Part shown: one piece after another, positions 6,496 through 14,489 of the stretch
Layout: each line of letters opens with the position of its first letter
How positions within the stretch are numbered: the stretch's first letter is position 1
Source: Chloroflexota bacterium
Lineage (GTDB): Bacteria; Chloroflexota; Anaerolineae; Aggregatilineales; Phototrophicaceae
Direction of reading: 5' to 3'
Assembly (NCBI GenBank): GCA_023430545.1
Contig: JAEZAF010000308.1
Location: forward strand, 1 to 22,426
DNA: 22,426 nt
Made by a program: the position numbers and the translations under genes
The notes under the pieces: generated by a model
Seen by the model: only the letters and a program-made list of their open reading frames with translations
Databases searched by the model: none
Told to the model about the DNA's origin: nothing

Positions 6496-6867
6496 GGGCA
6501 GGATTTAATTGTCGGCATCTGCAGCAACTTTAGCGATTTGAAGCGAAAAAAGCCCCCCCATCCCTGCGGAATAAATTCCGCTTTCCCTTCCCCCAGTCGG
6601 CAAATCTTGGATTTGCTTTCCGAGGGAAGGACTTTTTTGTATATAAGTGGGTTGTTTCCCCCTGACCTCGGAGCGAACGACGGATGCACTTCCCATCGGC
6701 AGCGAGTGGTTAGCATTGCAAGCAATGCCGGGAAGGGGCTAAGGAGATAGGGAATCGGTGGCCTGATTTACACCTGCTTCAACATGTAAAGTGGCTTAAG
6801 TTGGTGCACTGGGGGCCAGATTCTTCCGGCCCGCAGTGAGACCTGTTTTCATCTGACCTACAGCCTG
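6496..6867. other. Non-coding gap filled by the second MITE-like element
   Basis: No credible gene is present. Most of the gap is MITE-like copy 2 (about 6523-6808). The plus-strand side of its large hairpin ends GGAAGGACTTTTTTG (6626-6640), so it may also terminate transcription of the YdeI-like gene that ends at 6495. The last 60 bases hold a small inverted motif (GGCCAGATTCTTCCGGCC, 6815-6832), whose reverse complement resembles GGCCGGAAGAATC at 462-474 beside copy 1. Confidence 0.7.
6523..6808. repeat. MITE-like element, copy 2
   Basis: The second copy of the element at 204-451, in the same internal orientation. Shared parts in order: a left end like TGCAGCAACTTTAGCGATTT; CCCCCCATCCC; a short hairpin (6566-6581, GCGGAAT-AA-ATTCCGC); the large compound hairpin (6585-6630, with CAAATC-TTG-GATTTG); ACGACGGATGCACTTCCC (about 6675-6692); and the right end (6760-6808), 46/49 identical to the inverted left end of copy 1. 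Copy 2 has extra bases between about 6693 and 6759, including the palindrome GCATTGCAAGCAATGC. It encodes no protein. Exact boundaries are uncertain by several bases. Confidence 0.7.
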
Positions 6868-7221
6868 TTACTGCTGAAATTTGCGTTTCGATGCCGGTTC
6901 CGCATCCGCTGCGTGAGCATCGACGCTGCGCAGGTTGTTTTCACCTGTCAGATCATTTCTATAACCCGAATGCTTCCTTTTTTCGCCGTCGTCTGCGCTC
7001 ACGATAAAATGCCGCACGATCAGATAGGTGCCAATCGCCTGAACTGCAAGCCGCAGATATTGTAACCATACGATTAACTCACCGGCGGTGAAGCCAGGCA
7101 TAAGCCGGCCTGTTTCCATGAGATCAATAACAGTCGTCCCGATGACACCTGTCACCCAACCGAGAACCCAGTAAAATCCCAGGATCAGTACCGTGACCAG
7201 CAGCGCTTTGTTGATCCGCAT
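6868..7221 (-). CDS. Small two-helix membrane protein, unknown function
   Basis: A 117-residue protein I do not recognise. Residues about 6-30 (ALLVTVLILGFYWVLGWVTG) and 48-72 (ELIVWLQYLRLAVQAIGTYLIV) are hydrophobic helices. The remaining C-terminal 45 residues are polar and look disordered (SADDGEKRKHSGYRND ... EPASKRKFQQ). The ATG (7219-7221) has AGGGTGA about 9 nt upstream, which supports it as a real gene. It stands alone on the minus strand, back to back with the plus-strand beta-propeller gene. Its helical part is reminiscent of short membrane proteins found near HAAS or kinase genes, but that is only an impression. Confidence 0.7.
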   Translation of the reverse strand: MRINKALLVTVLILGFYWVLGWVTGVIGTTVIDLMETGRLMPGFTAGELIVWLQYLRLAVQAIGTYLIVRHFIVSADDGEKRKHSGYRNDLTGENNLRSVDAHAADAEPASKRKFQQ

Positions 7222-7415
7222 TTTCAGCCATCACCCTTTACTCTGTTTTGGCGAGAGATGTATCTCGCTGCTTCTAACTCTATACGTTTTCGCACTGACG
7301 GCAACTGCTACTGCAATCCCGCACCGCTGAAGAAATCTCCATAGCCGTCAGACACAGTGCCGGGTATGCTGGTGTGATTCCTGTGACCTCTGCATCCAAT
7401 GGTTCAAACCTGTTT

Positions 7416-8615
7416 ATGAAACTGATGTCTTTCACTCATAGCGGACTGCCAGCGTTACGGCACGTTCGGGCGCTTCTGCCTGTTTTACTTTCTTCCCTGA
7501 TTCTGCTCGTCTCCTCGACGGTCTGGCCTCAGGCCGCTGAGCCGCAGACGCCGTTTCCAGTCGAAGCAACCTGTCCCGTGATGGGGCTTCAGCCGCGACC
7601 GGCACAGCTTGAAACCGGCGGTGTGATTCTGGCAGCGCTGGACCGGCGCAATCAATGGGCCATTAATCTGGACCGGCGCACACGCTATCCGCTGCCGGGG
7701 ACGCGCCCCTGTGCCGGGAACTGTCACCTCTCGCCGGACTCGCGCTGGATCACCTATCTGGATAACAGCAGCGAAGCCTTCGGCCAGATCCGACTGGATG
7801 GCAGCGAAGCCACACCGATTATCGAGAAGACGACCGAGCTTTCATGGTGGTCTGAAGAGATCTTTCTGGCATGGTCCTCTACTCACCGTGCCAGCTTTGT
7901 CGATGATGGCGGTCAGGTGCTGGAGACATTCCCGACACGCGGTGTGATCAGCCTTCAGCCGGGCGGACAGTGGACGCTGCGACTGGTTTATGAGGATGGG
8001 ATCTTCCGGCGAATGCTCACACCGCTGAACCCTGAAGCACCAGATGCGCCGCCAGTGATTCTGCTCGGTGAGGATAAACAGGGCTTCAGCGCGTCGGACT
8101 GGTCCCCGGATGGGCGCTATCTGGCCTATCTCTCACCGTCACCGGATGATCCCGACAGCGGTGAGGTCTATCTGATCGCGCCGGACACCGACCAGACGCC
8201 GACACAGCTCACCGATTTCGCCGCGGAAGGCGGGCTAATGCTTGGCGGTCAGACACCGGGCGGCCTGCGCTGGTCACCGGATGGGCAGAAGCTCGCCTTC
8301 TGGGCACGTACTGCGGACGCCATGCAGTCCGCCAGCCTGTATGTGATCGATCTGGCAGAGGACGAGGTGCGCCATCTGTGCGGGCTGGAAATCGATCTGT
8401 CCGAGCAGACTATCACACCAGATCCGCCCGCGTTCATCTGGTCATGGGACAGCGCCTATGTCGCCTTCGGGGCCAATCCGCCGGATGATGTGCGCGGTAC
8501 GCTGCTGATTGCGGTAAATATCCGCGATGGCGTGTATATAGAGCTGAGTGATGGTCTCACGAGTGCGCCGGGTGGCGCGAGTGTCGTGGCGTGGGGCAGG
8601 CTTCCGGGACGATAA
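7416..8615 (+). CDS. Exported TolB-like beta-propeller protein
   Basis: About 399 residues. An N-terminal signal sequence (basic stretch LRHVRAL, hydrophobic core PVLLSSLILLVSSTVW, then PQAAEPQ) predicts export. There is no lipobox. The mature part contains repeated propeller-strand motifs: CHLSPDSRWITYLDN, DWSPDGRYLAYLSP, RWSPDGQKLAFWAR and FIWSWDSAYVAFGA, typical of TolB/WD40-like (PD40) propellers that act as binding platforms. The start is uncertain: the ATG at 7416 lacks a clear Shine-Dalgarno, and a GTG at 7374 or an ATG at 7425 are alternatives. It precedes the six-gene membrane array by about 167 nt on the same strand, and may be the extracytoplasmic partner of that system (inference). 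Confidence 0.88.
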   Translation: MKLMSFTHSGLPALRHVRALLPVLLSSLILLVSSTVWPQAAEPQTPFPVEATCPVMGLQPRPAQLETGGVILAALDRRNQWAINLDRRTRYPLPGTRPCAGNCHLSPDSRWITYLDNSSEAFGQIRLDGSEATPIIEKTTELSWWSEEIFLAWSSTHRASFVDDGGQVLETFPTRGVISLQPGGQWTLRLVYEDGIFRRMLTPLNPEAPDAPPVILLGEDKQGFSASDWSPDGRYLAYLSPSPDDPDSGEVYLIAPDTDQTPTQLTDFAAEGGLMLGGQTPGGLRWSPDGQKLAFWARTADAMQSASLYVIDLAEDEVRHLCGLEIDLSEQTITPDPPAFIWSWDSAYVAFGANPPDDVRGTLLIAVNIRDGVYIELSDGLTSAPGGASVVAWGRLPGR

Positions 8616-8620
8616 GACAG

Positions 8621-8674
8621 CCTGTTCAAAGTTTTCGACAGGTTATGTACAGGCTGGCACGAGTTTTGAACAGG
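8621..8674. other. Perfect 10-bp inverted repeat between propeller gene and membrane array
   Basis: CCTGTTCAAA (8621-8630) and TTTGAACAGG (8665-8674) are perfect inverted arms 34 nt apart. The spacer contains ACAGGTTATGTACAGG. It lies 6 nt after the propeller-protein stop and about 110 nt before the first membrane gene. No T-run follows, so it is a poor intrinsic terminator; an operator or RNA structure at the head of the membrane operon is equally possible. Confidence 0.4.
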
Positions 8675-8782
8675 TGACGCCTGCACGCAGCAGCCGACTC
8701 TGATGCAATGCGGCGGGAAGGGGCAATCACCTTCGCGCCGTGCCACATCCTCAGGATGAGTGAAGAGGTTGAACGTTTAACC

Positions 8783-9670
8783 ATGCTGTCTTTTGAACTA
8801 TGGCGAACCCTGCATCAGACTCCTGCCCCGTATCCACTGCTATACGTCACGCGTGAACGTCCGTTTACACACTGGTCACTGGTCCAGCAGATGGTGACCG
8901 ATTATCTGCCGGTGGCCGTTATCGTGCTGATGGTGCTGAGCGTCTGGCTGCTCGGTCTGGTCGTGATTGCGGCGGCGGCGCTGCTGGTGATCTTCGGCGG
9001 GGCGTTCTACGGGCTGCTGACCGTCTACACCGTCAGCAGGGCAGTCTCCCGCCACCGGACACGCGGCCATCACGAGCTGATCATGATGACTCCACCGGGC
9101 ATCTTCGGCATTCAGTGGGCGATCAGCGCCTATGCCCTCCAGCGCTCCGATACACTGGTGCTGCTGCGTGGGATTATGCGCCGCGTCTATCTGGCCGCCT
9201 TTATGGTCCTCGGTCTGATATTCTTCTTCACCCTGATGACGGCCAATCAGCCGATGACCAAATACGCCCCGAATATTTTCATGGAATTCGTGCTGCCTGC
9301 TGTGCTGAACGGCTTCTGCCTCGTGTCGCTGCATTATCTGGATTTCACCCGTTCTGGCCTGACCGGGGCGCTGTTCGGCCTGCTGATCCCGACCTTTATT
9401 GAAAACCGGCGGCAGGCGGTCGCACTGGCGGTCACACTGTATCTGGCGGTGCAGGGGATGTTCTATCTGGCGTGCTGGATTGTGGGTTTCGAGATGCTGC
9501 GTCAGGGGCTGACACTGGCGGGTGTCCCATCCGAGGTGATGCATAACAGCCTGCGGCTGGTCATCATGCTGGTGATCCGCGAGATCAGCCTGTTCGGGCT
9601 GTGGCGCTGGCTGCTGTGGCGGCTGAACGTCACGCCGCTGGAAAGCCGGCAGGAACTGGTGCGGCGCTGA
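8783..9670 (+). CDS. ABC-2-like integral membrane protein, array member 1
   Basis: A 295-residue multipass membrane protein, the first of six homologous genes in a row. Two long hydrophobic segments (about 40-83) precede a polar loop RTRGHHELIMMTPPGIFGIQWA, followed by helices near 135-155, 160-185 (with SLHYLDFTRSG), 190-205 (LFGLLIPTF), 212-240 and a C-terminal REISLFGLWRWLLWRL. The loop resembles the post-TM2 segment of ABC-2 exporters (GT.ELLL.TP.s), so I infer a degenerate ABC-2 permease fold; no sequence test was possible. I start at the ATG at 8783 because paralogues begin with the same M-[LM]-x-[FW]-x-LW; an in-frame ATG at 8756 is the alternative. Confidence 0.87.
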   Translation: MLSFELWRTLHQTPAPYPLLYVTRERPFTHWSLVQQMVTDYLPVAVIVLMVLSVWLLGLVVIAAAALLVIFGGAFYGLLTVYTVSRAVSRHRTRGHHELIMMTPPGIFGIQWAISAYALQRSDTLVLLRGIMRRVYLAAFMVLGLIFFFTLMTANQPMTKYAPNIFMEFVLPAVLNGFCLVSLHYLDFTRSGLTGALFGLLIPTFIENRRQAVALAVTLYLAVQGMFYLACWIVGFEMLRQGLTLAGVPSEVMHNSLRLVIMLVIREISLFGLWRWLLWRLNVTPLESRQELVRR

Positions 9671-9719
9671 CGACCATCATGTAACCGCCTTTGCGTACAA
9701 AGAGAGCATTCAGACATCG

Positions 9720-10712
9720 ATGCCGTGGAAATCATGGGAACTCTATCACTCGACACTCCACCATCCGGCACAGAGTTATCCGGTGCTGAATGCTTCACGT
9801 ATCGACGAGACCTCGGCGGCCATCGACCGATTGTCGCAGTGGTGGACAAGGCAGCGTGCCGGACGGCCTCACGGCAGACGGCAGCGGGGTTTTCATCTGC
9901 GCGGGTCCGCTATTCTGAAGCTCTTCAGCGTGCTGCTGATGCTGGTCTTCTGTGCGCTGTTTCCCTCGCTGATCACCTTTCTGTATATGCGGCTGGAACT
10001 GCTGCTGCTTCTGCTGCTGTATGTGGTGGTCTTCTTCAGCACGATTGCACCGGGCTTTAATCTGGCGATGAAAGTCAGCGGGCTGATCTATGATGAGCAG
10101 GCCAAAGGTCGCTATGACCTGATGTCCCTGACTCCACGCGGGTCGGTGGCGCTGCATCTGGCGCTGGCGATTCGCTGTAACCGGCGTGACCGCATCGCGA
10201 CGACGATGCGCAGTCTGATCTTCAATCTGGGCGCGTGGCTCAGCCTGCCGACCGCCGCGTTTCTGATCCCGATGCTGATTCTGGCGCTGATCATGCTGGT
10301 GATCGACCGGTCAGCCGAGAGTGTGACGTTCTTCACGACGATCAGCCTGCCGCTGCTGCTGCTGACCCTCTACTATGTGGACTATATTCAGTCATCGGTG
10401 ATCGCCTTTCTGCTGGCGGTCATCGTCCCCGCATGGCTGACTGGTCGCAGCCGCGTGTGGATGTCATGGGTTGCCCCGCTGACCTTTGTCGCCATTCAGG
10501 TGATGAGTTACATGCTCTTCCTGATCGCCTTTCTGTATACCAACAATCTGGTCTGGAACAGTACCACCCGTGATGCTGAGATGCTGGCCTTTCTGCTGGT
10601 GGTTTTACAGTGTGTGCTGATGTTCGCGGTGCGCGAAGCCCTCGTGACTGCGCTGTGGCGGATGGCGATCCGGCTGTTCGGGGATGACCTGCTCGTGCTG
10701 CGTGTGGACTGA
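9720..10712 (+). CDS. ABC-2-like integral membrane protein, array member 2
   Basis: A 330-residue homologue of the neighbouring membrane proteins, with the longest N-terminal cytoplasmic part of the six (about 60 residues, basic: RQRAGRPHGRRQRG). Motifs: KGRYDLMSLTPRGSVALHLA after TM2, LYYVDYIQSSV in mid-membrane, and VREALVTALWRMAIRLFGDD at the C-terminus. The last 20 residues are identical to those of member 3, although the rest of the two proteins has diverged strongly. It starts 49 nt after member 1. As for the others, an ABC-2-like fold is an inference and the substrate is unknown. Confidence 0.9.
   Translation: MPWKSWELYHSTLHHPAQSYPVLNASRIDETSAAIDRLSQWWTRQRAGRPHGRRQRGFHLRGSAILKLFSVLLMLVFCALFPSLITFLYMRLELLLLLLLYVVVFFSTIAPGFNLAMKVSGLIYDEQAKGRYDLMSLTPRGSVALHLALAIRCNRRDRIATTMRSLIFNLGAWLSLPTAAFLIPMLILALIMLVIDRSAESVTFFTTISLPLLLLTLYYVDYIQSSVIAFLLAVIVPAWLTGRSRVWMSWVAPLTFVAIQVMSYMLFLIAFLYTNNLVWNSTTRDAEMLAFLLVVLQCVLMFAVREALVTALWRMAIRLFGDDLLVLRVD
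10650..10712 (+). repeat. 63-bp direct repeat, copy 1 (3' end of member 2)
   Basis: This segment matches 11684-11746 at 60 of 63 bases and encodes the identical C-terminus of members 2 and 3, including the stop codon. The three differences are silent. Weak similarity extends past the stop (GACTGA, then GAGAAAG...GAACGG against GTGAAAG...GAACGG). The two copies flank member 3 exactly. Confidence 0.85.
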
Positions 10713-10732
10713 GATCTGAGAAAGATGAACGG

Positions 10733-11746
10733 ATGACAGTGCAGTTGAAATGGCTCAGATGGCCGACCTGGTACCTCTGGAAGCATTTAACATATCACCC
10801 CAGGCTCGCGTTACCGGTCCTTACAGGTTATACCGCTGCCAGCGAGAAGCTCAGCCTGTGGAGTAAAGTGGCTGTTTTACTTCCTCCACTTTTGCTGCTT
10901 GTGGGCAGCTATTATCTTCTGCGGAACATCTGGCGATTTATGCTGGAAGGTATTTTCCTGATTTTGATGCTGCCGGTGCCGTTATCTCTTCTGCTGTTTT
11001 ACGGCTCACTGCTGCCGGAGTTACACCTGATCATCCGCACAGCCAGTCAGGTTCATCAGGATCGTATCAGCGGCAGGGTTGATCTTCTCATGCTCCAGCC
11101 ATCAGGGTTAGCAGCATGGTATTGGGCGAACACAGTTTACAGTCACCGCTTCAGCCGGATTTCCGGTCTGTCATGGCGGATGATGAGCCGACTCGGCAAG
11201 GGTTGCCGGTGGATGATTGCTTCTGTACTGCTTCCGGCGGCTCTGGTGATGTTTATCCTGTATCATCGCGGCCCGGGTATTTATCTTGTGCCCCAAAGTC
11301 GTGTTGCGAGTGAGCTTTCGTTCATGATTTATCAGAGTTTTCCTTACTATCTTGTGCTGATACTGGTGATAGCACTGCTCATTCTTTTGTTATTTGTCTG
11401 GATGCTACAGTCGTCTGTTACCGCTATATTGCTGAGTGTGATTGTGCCCTCGGTTCTGGTAACTGTACGCCGAAATCTATCCCGCTGGGTGCTACTGCTG
11501 AGCTTTCCCCTCTATCACGCTGTTTTCCTGCTGGCTCCGCTTTTGCTGCTATCCATACTGCTCGCTGGTCAGGTTCGGGATATTGCCACCTACAGTTATG
11601 ACTGGACGCGATATGCAGTCATGATGAATGCCGTCGCTGTTCTGCTTTCCGTATCCACCATTGGACGTGAACTTGTGGTGATTGCGCTGTGGCGGATGGC
11701 CATCCGGCTGTTTGGTGATGACCTGCTCGTGCTGCGTGTGGACTGA
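10733..11746 (+). CDS. ABC-2-like integral membrane protein, array member 3 (low-GC)
   Basis: A 337-residue homologue of its neighbours, the most divergent of the six. Motif 1 reads SGRVDLLMLQPSGLAAWYWA (usual RYDLL.LTP changed), motif 2 is reduced to VWMLQSSVTAILL (the Asp of YxDyiQS is lost), and motif 3 is intact: GRELVVIALWRMAIRLFGDD. Base composition is clearly lower in GC than its neighbours: hand counts of two 60-base samples (10861-10920, 11341-11400) gave 26 and 23 G+C, against 40 in a sample of member 4. Only the last 63 bases return to the neighbour composition, and these nearly duplicate the end of member 2. Foreign acquisition plus gene conversion or recombination is likely. Confidence 0.88.
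   Translation: MTVQLKWLRWPTWYLWKHLTYHPRLALPVLTGYTAASEKLSLWSKVAVLLPPLLLLVGSYYLLRNIWRFMLEGIFLILMLPVPLSLLLFYGSLLPELHLIIRTASQVHQDRISGRVDLLMLQPSGLAAWYWANTVYSHRFSRISGLSWRMMSRLGKGCRWMIASVLLPAALVMFILYHRGPGIYLVPQSRVASELSFMIYQSFPYYLVLILVIALLILLLFVWMLQSSVTAILLSVIVPSVLVTVRRNLSRWVLLLSFPLYHAVFLLAPLLLLSILLAGQVRDIATYSYDWTRYAVMMNAVAVLLSVSTIGRELVVIALWRMAIRLFGDDLLVLRVD
11684..11746 (+). repeat. 63-bp direct repeat, copy 2 (3' end of member 3)
   Basis: 60 of 63 bases match 10650-10712; the differences all fall at third codon positions. The period is 1034 bp. Recombination between the two copies would remove member 3 cleanly and leave members 2 and 4 intact. Confidence 0.85.
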
Positions 11747-11769
11747 CTCTCGTGAAAGGGAACGGTGCA

Positions 11770-12687
11770 ATGCTGCTTTCGTGGCGACTGTGGCGGGCGA
11801 TTTTTCACAACCGCCTGTATGACTTTCCCCTGATTGATCGCGGGCTGAGCGGGGCTGATCTGATGGCAACCCTTCCGAGGCTGTCGGTGCGGCGTCGGCG
11901 GCTGCGACACGCGGTGATCATCGCCACAATCATCGCGATCTTTCTCCTTTATCCACCCATCATTCTGGTGACCGTTGTGCTGGCGTTTTTCGCCTTTATC
12001 TTGCTGGCCGGGACCGCATCCGGTTGGGCGGCGGCATCGCACATCGCCTCCCATATCCATCGCGAAAAAGCCCGTCACCGCTACGATCTGCTGCTGCTGA
12101 CACCTCCCGGCGTGCTGGGCGTCCACTGGGCGATGGTCACGCGGACGATGCGCGATCAGCCTGTGCTGCGCTGGATGCGCTGGCTGCCTGCCGGCTTCTA
12201 TCTGATGATCGGCTTTCCGGTGCTGGCGCTGCTGGTGACGGCCATCCTGACCAGTGTCTTCTGGCTGTTCGGTGGAGACCGGGGGGTGATGCTGAACAAC
12301 GTCCTCCAGCTTTTATGGCTGACAGGCGTGCTGGCCCTTCTGTACAGCGATTATATTCAGTCTGTAGTGCTGGGCGTGCTGGTTGGCATCCTGATCCCGA
12401 CCTATGCCGAAGGCGATGATACGGCGGCGGCCTTCGCGCTGGCGTCCGCCGGATTCTTCGGTGGGCAGATGCTTTTTTATATGTTCTTTATCCTGCTGGG
12501 GATGGTCTTGCTCTATTATATCATTGTGCCTGTAATCGGTTTGGGGAATACGATGGCGCTGATTGTGATCACCCTGGTATACGGCGGCATGATGATCCTG
12601 TGCCGGGAACTGCTGACACGGCGGCTGTGGCGGGTGGCGGAAGCCCGTCTGAATTTCAGCGAAGCGGAGTCCGGTCTGCGGTCATGA
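11770..12687 (+). CDS. ABC-2-like integral membrane protein, array member 4
   Basis: A 305-residue homologue and the best match to the consensus of the six. N-terminus MLLSWRLWRAIF, two hydrophobic segments (about 50-85), loop KARHRYDLLLLTPPGVLGVHWA, mid-membrane LLYSDYIQSVVLGVLVGILIP, and C-terminal LCRELLTRRLWRVAEARLNF. The start is the ATG at 11770, with AAGGGA about 9 nt upstream; a GTG six codons earlier overlaps that site. Its stop TGA (12685-12687) overlaps the start of member 5 by 4 nt (ATGA), which shows translational coupling. Confidence 0.92.
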   Translation: MLLSWRLWRAIFHNRLYDFPLIDRGLSGADLMATLPRLSVRRRRLRHAVIIATIIAIFLLYPPIILVTVVLAFFAFILLAGTASGWAAASHIASHIHREKARHRYDLLLLTPPGVLGVHWAMVTRTMRDQPVLRWMRWLPAGFYLMIGFPVLALLVTAILTSVFWLFGGDRGVMLNNVLQLLWLTGVLALLYSDYIQSVVLGVLVGILIPTYAEGDDTAAAFALASAGFFGGQMLFYMFFILLGMVLLYYIIVPVIGLGNTMALIVITLVYGGMMILCRELLTRRLWRVAEARLNFSEAESGLRS

Positions 12688-13571
12688 TGACATGGCGTTT
12701 ATGGCGGCTGTTTTTCGGCACACTCCCACGACATCCGCTGTTCTGGTATCCGATGTATGCAGTGTCCGCACCGAAACCCGCCCCCAGCCGGAATATCTTT
12801 CGGCGCATCGGACGGCTGCTGCTGGTGCTGATCATGCCGCTGGTGGTCTGGATACTGTTTCTGCCGATGTTTGTGATGCTGCCCCTGTTACTGGTTCTGG
12901 CGGCGACCTACGGCGGCGCACTGGCTGCGTTCTCCGTCAGCCGCCTGACGATCCGCGAGTATGAAACCGGACGCTATGATCAGATCGCCGTGACCCCCGA
13001 CGGTGATTTCGGCCTGTCATGGGCGCTTGCACAGCGCGTGCTGCGCCGCCATCCGAGTATGCGGCAGTTTTTGCGGAGCATGCGTGCCATTCATGCCATT
13101 CTGTTCGGGACAATGCTCGGCATCAGTGTGATTAATCTGCTCTTTCTGGGATCAGATCAGGCTTTCATTCTGGAAAGCGGTCTGCCAGTGCTGCTGATCG
13201 TCATCACCTTTATCCTCTTCCTAAGGCTGGATCTGATGCAGGCGCTGCTGATCGGCGCTATGGTCGGGATGCTCAGCCCGACGTGGACCCGGCGTTCTGA
13301 CTCTTCACTTCTGGCCGTCAGCCTCGTGATGCTGCTTCAGTTCGGGATGTATCTGGTGGTTGCGCTGATCGTCGCAGGCATGACGATGCTCTTCAGCCTC
13401 GATGCCGATCTGCTGTGGAATACCGAGGGTTTTCTCATCATCCTGATGACCGTCCTCGGCGCGGTTTTCGTGCTGCATGAGCTGATCATGGCAGGAATGT
13501 GGCGAATTCTGTCAGATAGGTTAAACTTTAACCCACAGCTATTAACCACAAAAGAACACGACGTCACATGA
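12684..13571 (+). CDS. ABC-2-like integral membrane protein, array member 5
   Basis: A 295-residue homologue. N-terminus MMTWRLWRLFFGTLPRHPLFW, two helices (about 40-80), loop ETGRYDQIAVTPDGDFGLSW, mid-membrane LRLDLMQALLIGAMVG, and C-terminal LHELIMAGMWRILSDRLNF. The ATG at 12684 overlaps the stop of member 4 (ATGA), and its own TGA overlaps the next ATG in the same way. The frame is open for 28 further codons upstream, but those lie inside member 4 and are not needed to match the family. Confidence 0.91.
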   Translation: MMTWRLWRLFFGTLPRHPLFWYPMYAVSAPKPAPSRNIFRRIGRLLLVLIMPLVVWILFLPMFVMLPLLLVLAATYGGALAAFSVSRLTIREYETGRYDQIAVTPDGDFGLSWALAQRVLRRHPSMRQFLRSMRAIHAILFGTMLGISVINLLFLGSDQAFILESGLPVLLIVITFILFLRLDLMQALLIGAMVGMLSPTWTRRSDSSLLAVSLVMLLQFGMYLVVALIVAGMTMLFSLDADLLWNTEGFLIILMTVLGAVFVLHELIMAGMWRILSDRLNFNPQLLTTKEHDVT

Positions 13572-14467
13572 TTACCCGATGGCTTTGGAGCGCGCTTCAA
13601 ACGCCGCCAAGCGGACATCCCCTATACCAGCGGCTTTATTATGAGCGCAACCGCGCTGCATGGGAGCGGATTCGCGCCGGGTTGTGGACGGTGACCCTGA
13701 TGCTGGCTGTCGTGATGCTGATCGCCGTTCCCATTATCTTCTTCTTCACGCTGGTCACCGGGCCGATTATCTATGCCCTGCTGAACACCATGTTCTTCAA
13801 TTCGCTGTGGATGATGGACATCGCCGGGACGCTGGCCCGCGAGATCTCGCAGAAGACCTACGAGTTATACTGCCTGATGCCGGTCGGCTCACTCGGGATC
13901 GACTGGATCATCAGTGCCGATCGCGTGCACTACAACAGCGGATTGCGGCGCTCCATCGGTGAGGTCGTCGGCGTGATCCAGCTTCTGGCGCTGGTGACGC
14001 TCTTTTTCGCAGTCGGGTTTTTAATCTCCAGCCCTGCACAGGACCAGCTTCAACTGATGGTGCTGCTGTCCGTTCTGGTGGCGATTATCGTCTGGCTGTA
14101 TGTCGATCACATCCAGTCCACACTGGCGGTCGTCTGTCTGGGGATCATCGCCGGACGTCAGACGCGCACGGTAGGGGATGCGCGGCTGTGGTCGCTGATC
14201 CTTTTCCTGACGATGCAGATCGGCTGGTATCTGCTGGTCGCGCTGACCGTCGTGCTGCTGACGATCATCATGTCGTATCTGACCTTCATCCCCGGCTGGT
14301 TGAGTATGAGTCTCATCCCGTGGCTGGCTGTTGGGCTTTCAATCGGTGCGCGGGAACTGCTGCTGCGTCTGCTGTGGCGGCGCGTCCTGCTGATCACCAA
14401 CTCGCAGACCAACGATCTGACGCTGCTCAAGCCTTACATCTACTACACGCAGCGTCTGCCGTCCTGA
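13568..14467 (+). CDS. ABC-2-like integral membrane protein, array member 6
   Basis: A 299-residue homologue. N-terminus MITRWLWSALQTPPSGHPLY, then two helices (about 38-80), loop SQKTYELYCLMPVGSLGIDW, mid-membrane LYVDHIQSTLAVVCLG, and C-terminal GARELLLRLLWRRVLLI. It carries a longer polar tail than members 1, 4 and 5 (about 20 residues, ending YIYYTQRLPS). It overlaps member 5 by 4 nt and ends 22 nt before the kinase-AAA-TPR gene, so the membrane array and the kinase should share a transcript. Confidence 0.91.
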   Translation: MITRWLWSALQTPPSGHPLYQRLYYERNRAAWERIRAGLWTVTLMLAVVMLIAVPIIFFFTLVTGPIIYALLNTMFFNSLWMMDIAGTLAREISQKTYELYCLMPVGSLGIDWIISADRVHYNSGLRRSIGEVVGVIQLLALVTLFFAVGFLISSPAQDQLQLMVLLSVLVAIIVWLYVDHIQSTLAVVCLGIIAGRQTRTVGDARLWSLILFLTMQIGWYLLVALTVVLLTIIMSYLTFIPGWLSMSLIPWLAVGLSIGARELLLRLLWRRVLLITNSQTNDLTLLKPYIYYTQRLPS

Positions 14468-14489
14468 GCCGCGACCGGAAATCATCAGG

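Noticed and set aside
6538..6750. Possible small plus-strand gene inside MITE-like copy 2.
   Set aside because: The frame consists of the repeat's hairpins, has no ribosome binding site and has no domain.
8631..8660. DnaA-box-like TTATGTACA in an oriC-like context (TTTTCGACAGGTTATGTACAGG).
   Set aside because: Only one box, one mismatch from TTATNCACA, no AT-rich unwinding element and no dnaA, dnaN or parAB nearby.
8783..14467. Six membrane genes as an ordinary ABC exporter operon.
   Set aside because: No protein in the window has an ABC signature (LSGGQ). The only AAA ATPase belongs to the kinase fusion and is of the AAA_16 type.
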